Below are positions 57,507-64,000 of a DNA stretch of 64,000 nt, piece by piece. How positions within the stretch are numbered: the first letter of the stretch is position 1; each line of letters begins with the position of its first letter. A program made the translations under genes and the position numbers. A model generated the notes under the pieces. It ran no database searches. It was not told where the DNA came from and saw only the letters and a list, made by a program, of their open reading frames with translations. Origin of the DNA: Calvatia gigantea (lineage: Eukaryota; Basidiomycota; Agaricomycetes; Agaricales; Lycoperdaceae). The stretch covers positions 2,046,001 to 2,110,000 of the forward strand of contig JACAAK010000014.1 of NCBI GenBank assembly GCA_025093985.1, in the 5' to 3' direction.

Positions 57507-60500
57507 GTCTCAGGCATTTTGCAAGTTTGACTCCGCTGTCCACGTATCTTCTTCGTTGCTGTATCCTTTCCAGTGTATAAGGAATTGATATCCCCTTCCT
57601 TTTCGTCGTTTTCCTCGGACTTCTTCCACTTCGTATTCCTCTTCATTGTTGATGATCATTGGTTCGGGCGCTGGTGCTTCTTTCTGGATGTGGAATGATG
57701 TTTTTCGTGCCGGGGTTAGTAGCTGCTCATTGAACACATCATGGATGGCCCATCCTTCTGGTATCGCCAGCCGATATGCCGCCTCTCCTATTTTTTCCTT
57801 AATTCGGAAAGGCCCATACCTTTTTTGGCCTAGCTTCTTTGATGACTGATTGGTATGGATGTTGGTGTTTTCTAACCATACTTCCTCGTTGATCTGATAT
57901 GTCCTTGTGTTCATCTTGCTGTTATCATGTGTCCGTTTCATCTTTTCTTGATATGATCGTAATGCAGAAGTGGCATCGTTTCTTGCATTCTGGAGCTGTT
58001 TTAGGAACTCCGTACTGCTAGGGTTGTTCGTCATTCCGTTTTCTTTTCCTTTCCAGGGGTGTCTCCCGTAGTTCAGGTAGAACGGTGTCATCTGAGTGCC
58101 AGTGTGCTTCTTGTCGTTGTATTGGAACTCGGCCATAGGTAGCCATTTTGCCCAGTCGTTTTGGTCGTAGTTGCAGTATATCCTCAGGTATGTTTCGACT
58201 TCTCTGTTAATCCTTTCTGTCTGTCCGTCGGTCTGTGGGTGATAGGCCGTTGATAGGTTTCGTTCTATCCCTAGTCCTTTGAATAGTTCGCCGGTGAATT
58301 CGGATGCAAACTGTGGTCCTCGGTCACTAAGGACTTTCCTCGGTATTCCGTGTAGCTTCCATATTTCATCTCGATAGTGTTGTGCTAGTTCTTTTGAGGA
58401 AACGTCCGTCCTTGTCACTATGAGTCGTATCATTTTTGAGAATCGGTCGACAATGACTAGGATAGCGTCCTTTCCCTCTGATTCGGGTAGTGGCCCGATG
58501 AGGTCGATGCTCACTTCTTCCCATGGACCATTGGGGATGGGAAGCGGATGTAGAGGTGTCTTTAGAGGTGTCTTGCGTGGCTTATTCCGTTGACAATTCT
58601 GGCATCCTCTGATATACTTTTGAACGTCCGATCGGATTGTCGGCCACCAGTAGTCCCTGGTCACCAGCTCGATCATTCGGTGTTGTCCCGGGTGTCCTGC
58701 GTCAGGGGCGTCGTGGTACTGGTGTAGTATTTCTTCTCTAAGTGTCGGTTCGGGTGGTACGTACATGCTGGCATTTTTGTAGATTATTCCGTCGTGTTCG
58801 GTGATGTCGGGGTCCTGGTCGCGTATTTTTTGGATGATGGTTGTTTCTTGTCCTTTGTTCGCCTTGATTCGTTCCTTGAGGGTGGGTTCCATAAACAGTT
58901 CAGCGCGGAGTAAGATGGTCCCTTCTGATGGTTCGTCGTTTGTTAGCCAAGTGTCTCGGATCATGGTGACTAATTTTCCTTCTTCCTGTTCTGGCTCTTG
59001 GTAGATTCTGGAGAGGAGATCCACTTTTGTGTTTGTTTTTCCTGGTACATGGCGCAGTGTGAAGTCATAGTCTTGTAGCCGTAGGTACCATCTCGCTTGT
59101 CGGCCGTTTAGTTTTTGGGGTTCTCTGTAGTATTTCAGGTTTTCATGGTCGGTCCAAATTTCGAATTTCTCTTCTGCGTCCAGTAGGTAATGTCGCCATT
59201 CCTTTAGTGCATGCATGATGGCCAATAGTTCTTTGTCGTAGATTTCATAATTTCGTTCTGCTGGCGATAGTGTGCGGGATGTGAATGCGATTGGGTGCCA
59301 TTTCGAATTTTGTTCCTGTGAGAGTACTCCCCCTAGTGTGTAATTTGATGCGTCGACTTCTACCCGGAATTGACCTTTTCTCTGGGGTAGTGTTAAGGTG
59401 GGTTCTTCTGTGATTCGTTGCTTTAGTTCGTTAAACGCCGATTGTTGTTCTTCCTTCCATTCCCACTCCTCTGAACCCTTCAGTTTGTTCAATGGGGCCG
59501 CTATCCTGCTGAAGTTCTTTATAAATCGGCGGTAGTAGTTGGCAAATCCAAGGAATCTTTCTACTCCTTTCTTGTTGTGCGGTTGGGGCCATTCTCGTAC
59601 CGATTTTACTTTTTCGGTCTCCATTTCAATGCGTCCGTGTCCTACTGTTACTCCTAGCATTGGGATTTCTTCGGCGTCGAAGATGCATTTGGATCGTTTG
59701 AAGCACAGGTTGTGTTCGGCTGCTCTTTCTAGGAATCGGATGGTTCGTTCACGTAATTGCTCTTTGGTGTCTCCCGGGATTGCGAAGTCGTCCATATAGT
59801 TCACTATGTCTCCGTCGCGTAACAGGTCTCGGAAGATGCTCGCCATCATTCTTGAGAACGTTCCGGGTGAGTTGCTAAGACTGAAAAACATCACTGTGGG
59901 TTCGAATAGCCCTTCATTGGTTAGGAAGGCTGCTTTCCATTCGTCCCCTTCTTTGATTCGGACGTTGTTGTAACCCCAAATGATGTCTAGTTTGTTGAAA
60001 TATTTGGCTTTTCCTAGTTTGTCAATGACTTCTCCGATTCGAGGTAGCGGTGTTTTGTCCTTGATGACTACGTTATTCAGTCGTCGGTAATCCTGAATGA
60101 GTCGTTTTGAGCCATCCTTTTTTGGGATGAAGAAGGTGGGCACAGCATATGGTGATTTTGATGGTCGTATTCGTCCTGACTCAAGGTTTTCTTTAACAAA
60201 TGTTTTGAGCTCGTCTTGTTCTTTGATCGTCATGTTGTAAGTTCCTGCATTGATTTCCTTGGGTGCGTCCTCTGTTAGAATTATCTCGTGGTCCCATTCT
60301 GTTCGTTCAGGTAGCTTGTCGAATGTAGTTTTGTTGAATAAATGTGTGAATGGCCATACGTAGTCTGGCAGGTCTGAGGGTTCGGTGGGGTCGGGTTCTT
60401 CTTCCTCTTCCCATATATCCTCGGTGGTGGCCATGCTTCGGATCTTGTCTGTTACCTGAATGTTCTGGTGTGGGACTTTACAGTCCTTTGGGCATCGATT

Positions 60501-60950
60501 GAACTTTATTTCTCCTGTTCGCCAGTTTACCTCCGGGTTGTGTTTGATGAGCCAGTCGTGTCCTAAGAATACTTCTGCTCTGTCTTGGAGTTGTACGACC
60601 GATGCTTCGATTGTTTCTTTGTGTCCTTCAATTTCCATTTGTATAGTTGCCTTTTCCGTGACCTTTCCTCCCTGGTTTGCCGTACCATCCGCGTTAAGTA
60701 CCGTGATTTCTTGTCCTAATTTTTCTGTGGGGATTTTTTCTTCATCTACCAGTCTTTTGCTGATGCTGCTGGTGGTGCATCCTGAGTCGACTATAGTGTT
60801 CACTGTTATCTTTTTTGTCGGGGTTTGGATTTTTCCTTTTAGGTTTAGTTCGCGCTTTCGTTTCTGAGGAATCGTGTAATATTCTTCTGATATCCTAGAT
60901 ACAAGTTTCTTGACTCTCGAGGTAGCGCCTACTCGGAGTCTTCGGAAAAA
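57507..60950 (-). CDS. element A pol: protease, RT, RNase H, integrase, chromodomain
   Basis: One open frame (first ATG 60803; frame open upstream through the gag end), 1,097 codons from that ATG to the TGA at 57507-57509. Order: retropepsin NTIVDSGCTTSS and FLGHDWLIKHNPEVNW; RT with FIPKKDGSKRLIQDYRRLNN, DIIWGYNNVRIKEGDEWKAA and catalytic DIVNYMDDFAIPGD; RNase H with VEVDASNYTLGGVLSQ, KELLAIMHALKEW and WTDHENLKYY; integrase HHCC (HQYHDAPDAGHPGQH, CQNCQ); DDE core (VSIDLIGPLPESEG, SDRGPQFASEF, HPQTDGQTERINREVE); GPFRIKEKIGEAAYRL; chromodomain YEVEEVRGKRRKGRGYQFLI, HWKGYSNEEDTWTAESN. All catalytic residues I can check are present. The TGA follows LQNA, where B has CAA; both fit an ancestral CGA, so the last ~30 residues are probably lost only here. 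Confidence 0.93.
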
Positions 60951-62077
60951 TCCTGGTGTTCTTCTGGCTTTGCTTCATCCATTGCTCGGATCTGTACTTT
61001 CTTTGGCGCGGTGCAAGCTTTGGCTATGTGTCCGATTTTGCCGCAGTTGTAGCATGTTAACCCTTTGGGTTTCTTGCAGTCTTTGGACATGTGCCCGAAT
61101 ATTCCGCAGTTGTAGCATTTGGGTTCTCCTTTTGCGTTGAACACATGTCGCCTGCTTCCTATCTCCATGGGTTCTCCTATTCCTCCATAAGTAGTTCCCG
61201 AGTTAGTTTTCTTATCTCCTCAGTATTCGGATGCTTCGTATCCTTGTCCAACTGCTAGTATGGCCTCCTTCCATTCTGGGTACGTATTGGGTCGCGCGGC
61301 TGGAGGGTAGCCTGTAATAGTGTGGATGATATCTTGTCGGGCGTTTTTTCGCAATAGGAACATGGCGTGTCGGTTGTCAGTTTTTGCCTTGTTTTTCAGT
61401 ACTTCAAATTCGATGAGGTAGTCGGCCGTGTTCTTATTCCCCTGTTTGAATTTTTCGATTTGCCATTCCGCCTTCGCGTTCATGGCATCATCTGAGAAGG
61501 TTCGTTTGAATTCTTCTGCAAAGACCTTCCAGTCTACAGAGTCTTCTCCTTCCAGGATTTGTGGTGCTTTCATTGCTGCATATGCCCCCGCTGTTCCTCC
61601 TCTTAGTCTGGCCAAGACTGCTATAGCTTTATCATCTGCCGTGCTGACTTTGTTGAATTTCATGAAGAGTGTCATGGCTCTCCACCAGTCGTCGAATTTG
61701 GTTCGTGTTCCATCAAAGAACCCTGGGTCGGGCACAAGGCCCTTTGTGCTAGGGGCTGTGGTGGGTGCAGTATTGTCCGTCATTACTGAGTCTCCTGATT
61801 CTGATTCTGTTTCGGTGTCTTGGTTCTCCTGTTGTCCTATCTGTTCTTCTGCTATGTCGAGTTCGTCAAAGAGTTCTGATATAACTGCTTCTACTCCTGT
61901 TGGGTTTACTCCTTGCGTGGTTTCTCCGGGTTCGTTGTCTATTACAACCGTTTCTGGTACAGGTACTTCGGGGTTCCCTGCTTCTTCGTCTGATGACTCG
62001 GTTTCGCTGTCTGTTTCGAGTTCGTCGTCTGTGACTTCAAGCTGCGGTTCTCTGTATTCGTCGGGGTTCGAGCTCAT
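60929..62077 (-). CDS. element A gag with internal TGA
   Basis: ATG at 62077 (MSSNPDEYREPQLEVTDDEL; an upstream in-frame ATG at 62107 is not conserved in B or F). Acidic N-terminus, then gag core PDPGFFDGTRTKFDDWWRAM, DSVDWKVFAEEFKRTFSDDA, WQIEKFKQGNKNTADYLIEF. A TGA at 61220-61222 (after YEASEY) separates it from GDKKTN and the nucleocapsid part, whose two CCHC knuckles are CYNCGIFGHMSKDC and CYNCGKIGHIAKAC. Stop 60929-60931 after DFSEDSE. pol lies in the -1 frame relative to gag and overlaps this end. The TGA is at the same place in B and F. Confidence 0.85.
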
Positions 62078-62145
62078 ATAATGGCTCCTGGGTTCGTCGT
62101 GGTTCAAGTCTTTTTCAACTCTGTTTCCTGCAAGGTGAGGTGATG

Positions 62146-62156
62146 ACGCTTAACCA
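62146..62156 (-). promoter_or_regulatory. element A self-priming primer-binding site
   Basis: Sense strand TGGTTAAGCGT, two bases after the 5' LTR. It is exactly complementary to sense ACGCTTAACCA inside the LTR (62250-62240), about 30 bases downstream of a TATTTAA box (62284-62278). No tRNA 3' end was needed to explain the site. Confidence 0.7.
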
Positions 62157-62158
62157 AA

Positions 62159-62464
62159 TGTTACGACCTTAGTCGGTTTAGACCTCAGGTTGCAGCTCTG
62201 GCTAAGGCTTGAGGGCGAGTAAGGGAAAGAGAACAAAGGTGGTTAAGCGTACCGAATACAACAGGGTGTATGTACGCTTAAATACGTCTAGAGTTATCTG
62301 GTTGAACGGATGGAGTAACTACATGAAATGTCCGGTCAAGGCGTAGTAGTTGGTACGAGTCATATCATCGGAGAACGCTGGACTAGAATAGCTGAAACAG
62401 GCACACAGATAGTTAGGAATGTAGAATAGCACGGAACCGTTATGATTGGTGGAAACTCATAACA
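62159..62464 (-). repeat. element A, 5' LTR
   Basis: 306 bases. Sense-strand TATTTAA at 62284-62278 is the likely TATA box; predicted start near 62250. Six CpG-type differences from the other LTR. Confidence 0.95.
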
Positions 62465-63991
62465 ATCACTTTCCATCCACTTCAGCCTGAACTTCCTGCC
62501 ACTTCTGCTCACAGTGTGTCCATTCCAGTCACATCTGCATCCTCTGCGGCATCCGCTTCAGCTGCCCCATCTGTCACCTCACAGTCTTCACCATTTGCTT
62601 CTTCTACCACTTCTGTTATGGGCATGGTTGATGCAGCTCATCCACACATCTCACTGGTTAACGCCACCACCTTTCTCCATGCCTCTCGCCTCCCTGGTTC
62701 AGTTCAGTATAGCCTCAATCTCAATGACCCATCTATAACAGCTTCCTTGGCTGCTGTCAAGGAACCCCAGGACAATTGGTCCAATATTCTGGAAGAGTAC
62801 CATGAATTTGCTGATGTCTTCAGTAAAATGAAGGCTGACAAGCTTGCCCCGCATCGGCCATACGATCTCCAGATCAACATCGATGAAAACCTTGCTATTG
62901 GATTCATCTGTTCCTCCAACTCTCCTCACAGAGCTCCTGTTCTCTTTGTCAAGAAAAAGGATGGCTCGCTCCATTTGTGTGTTGATTTCCGAGGTCTCAA
63001 CCGCATTACCAAGAAGGATCACTACCCCCTTCCTTTCATATCTGACCTACTCAATTCACCCTGCAAAGCCCGCATCTATACCAAGATTGACCTATGCCAT
63101 GCTTATCACCTTGTCCACATCGCAGGAGGTGACAAATGGAAAATGGCCTTCCAAACCTGCTATGGATCTTTCGAGTGGCTCGTTATGCCTTTCAGCCTTA
63201 CCAATGCACCTGCTGCCTTCCAGTGGTTTATGAATGACATCTTCAAAGATCTCTTAGATGTCTGCGTTATGGTCTATCTTGATGACATACTCATCTATTC
63301 TGATGACATCAGTGTACACCACAAGCAAGTCCACAAGGTTCTCAAGCGGCTTAGGCAGAACAGTCTCTACACCCACACAGATAAGTGTGAATTCGAGTCT
63401 GACACGGTTGAATATCTTGGTTATGTTCTTTCTCCTGATGGTCTCAAGATGTCTGAGGACAAGGTCAAGATTATCCAGGACTGGCTGGAACTAAAGAAGG
63501 TCAAGGACATACAGTCCTTCTTAGGTTTCACCAATTTCTATTGTCGCTTCATTTATAACTACTCTGACATTGTAGTTCCTCTCACCCACCTTACCTGCAA
63601 GGGTATTCCTTGGAACTTCAATGATAAATGTCAAGAGGCTTTCCAATCATTGAAGGACACTTTCATCTCTGCTCCTATCCTGACCCACTGGATCCCTGAT
63701 GCTCAGATCATTGTCGAGACTGACACATCTGACTATGTGCTAGCTGCCATTCTCTCTATCATCACTAAAGATGGTGAAGTTCACCCCATGGCCTTCCATT
63801 CCCACACATTTACCTTGGCCGAGTCGAACTACGACACACATGACAAGGAACTACTGGCTATTTTCAAAGCTTTTAGGATCTGGCAGCATTACCTCAAAGG
63901 TGCTCCCCTTCCCATCGATGTTGTCACTGACCATAAGAACCTGGAGTACTTCTGCACCACTAAAATCCTCACCCACCATCAAGCCTGCTAG
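62465..63991 (+). pseudogene. element E reverse transcriptase and RNase H (continues past window)
   Basis: Open frame from 62516 to a TAG at 63989-63991 (491 codons), in continuation of the split protease. RT motifs: VLFVKKKDGSLHLCVDFRGL, YTKIDLCHAYHLVHI, FEWLVMPFSLTNAPAAFQ, and catalytic VCVMVYLDDILIYSDD (YLDD). RNase H: IIVETDTSDYVLAAILS, HDKELLAIFKAFRIWQHYL, DVVTDHKNLEYF. A usual segment before FICSSNSPHRAPVLF (the PLGPLYPLS-type linker) is missing, so there is a small deletion near 62880. The terminal QAC-stop fits CGC-TGG changed to TGC-TAG. Integrase would follow beyond the window. Confidence 0.88.
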
Positions 63992-64000
63992 TCCGAATTC

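Larger units (their letters stand above)
56085..62464 (-). mobile_element. element A: best preserved Ty3/Gypsy chromovirus
   Basis: 6,380 bases, - orientation, inserted in the protease region of element E with the 5-bp duplication atcac (56080-56084, 62465-62469). LTRs of 306 bases lie at 56085-56390 and 62159-62464. The two LTRs differ at six positions, all CpG. Internal order in the sense of transcription: primer-binding site, gag, pol, third ORF, polypurine tract. pol is one open frame of 1,097 codons from its first ATG. Remaining defects are a TGA inside gag, a TGA at the end of the chromodomain, and the gag/pol frame change. It is the youngest insertion in this nest. Confidence 0.95.
53382..64000 (+). 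mobile_element. element E: Ty3/Gypsy element of a different family, interrupted by A and cut by the window end
   Basis: Starts with a 630-base LTR (53382-54011), then gag (from about 54061), protease (55624-56084), the 6.4-kb insertion A, and RT/RNase H (62470-63991). It is on the + strand, opposite to A, B and F. The left flank is repeat D. The 3' half and second LTR lie beyond the window, so its target duplication cannot be checked. In-frame TGA/TAG codons in gag and at the end of the RT/RNase H frame show it is inactive. Confidence 0.88.

Overview
This window is nuclear DNA of a filamentous fungus, almost certainly an agaricomycete (mushroom-type basidiomycete). The protein genes have many short spliceosomal introns (about 45-75 bases, mostly GT..AG). 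The gene families are ones expanded in that group: sacsin-like ATPases ending in BTB, NACHT NTPases of the nwd type, MMR_HSR1-like GTPases and G-alpha proteins. The right half is nested Ty3/Gypsy chromoviruses. I saw no prokaryotic feature, tRNA, rRNA or CRISPR array. No tool was run: exon limits are read by eye, and family calls rest on motif recognition.

Left part (1-13.2 kb), gene-dense: the 3' end of an MRM2/FtsJ-type rRNA methyltransferase (+), a 12-exon MFS sugar transporter (-), and a 13-exon gene of about 2,610 codons (+) with two sacsin-type ATPase modules and a C-terminal BTB domain. Middle (13.2-31 kb), signalling and innate-immunity-like genes, several of them decayed: two degenerate G-alpha genes, a CpG-free island with about 25 copies of a 68-bp tandem repeat, two GTPases of one family, and a 719-codon NACHT protein with a short N-terminal motif that recurs in an orphan fragment next to it. 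Several conserved genes read correctly only if single bases are treated as extra, which points to insertion-type assembly errors.

Right part (31-64 kb), a nest of transposons. An older repeat 'D' (- strand ORFs, one cysteine-rich) occurs twice. Copy D1 (31.4-33.2 kb) is short; copy D2 is split by three insertions. Element B (38950-45339, 5-bp target duplication gacaa) and element F (46267-52565, ttgcc) are Ty3 chromoviruses. Element E (53382 to beyond the window) is a different Ty3 family on the + strand, and it is itself split by element A (56085-62464, atcac), the best preserved chromovirus. A, B and F carry gag, pol (protease, reverse transcriptase, RNase H, integrase, chromodomain) and a third ORF of 328 codons after pol that I do not recognise.

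Two features unify the transposon region. First, decay is almost entirely at CpG: all LTR-LTR differences in A and B, and nearly all the stops that break B, fit CpG to TpG or CpA, as expected from cytosine-methylation silencing. Second, A/B/F and the unrelated E both have a primer-binding site that matches the predicted start of their own transcript, the arrangement known as self-priming in Tf1-like elements.
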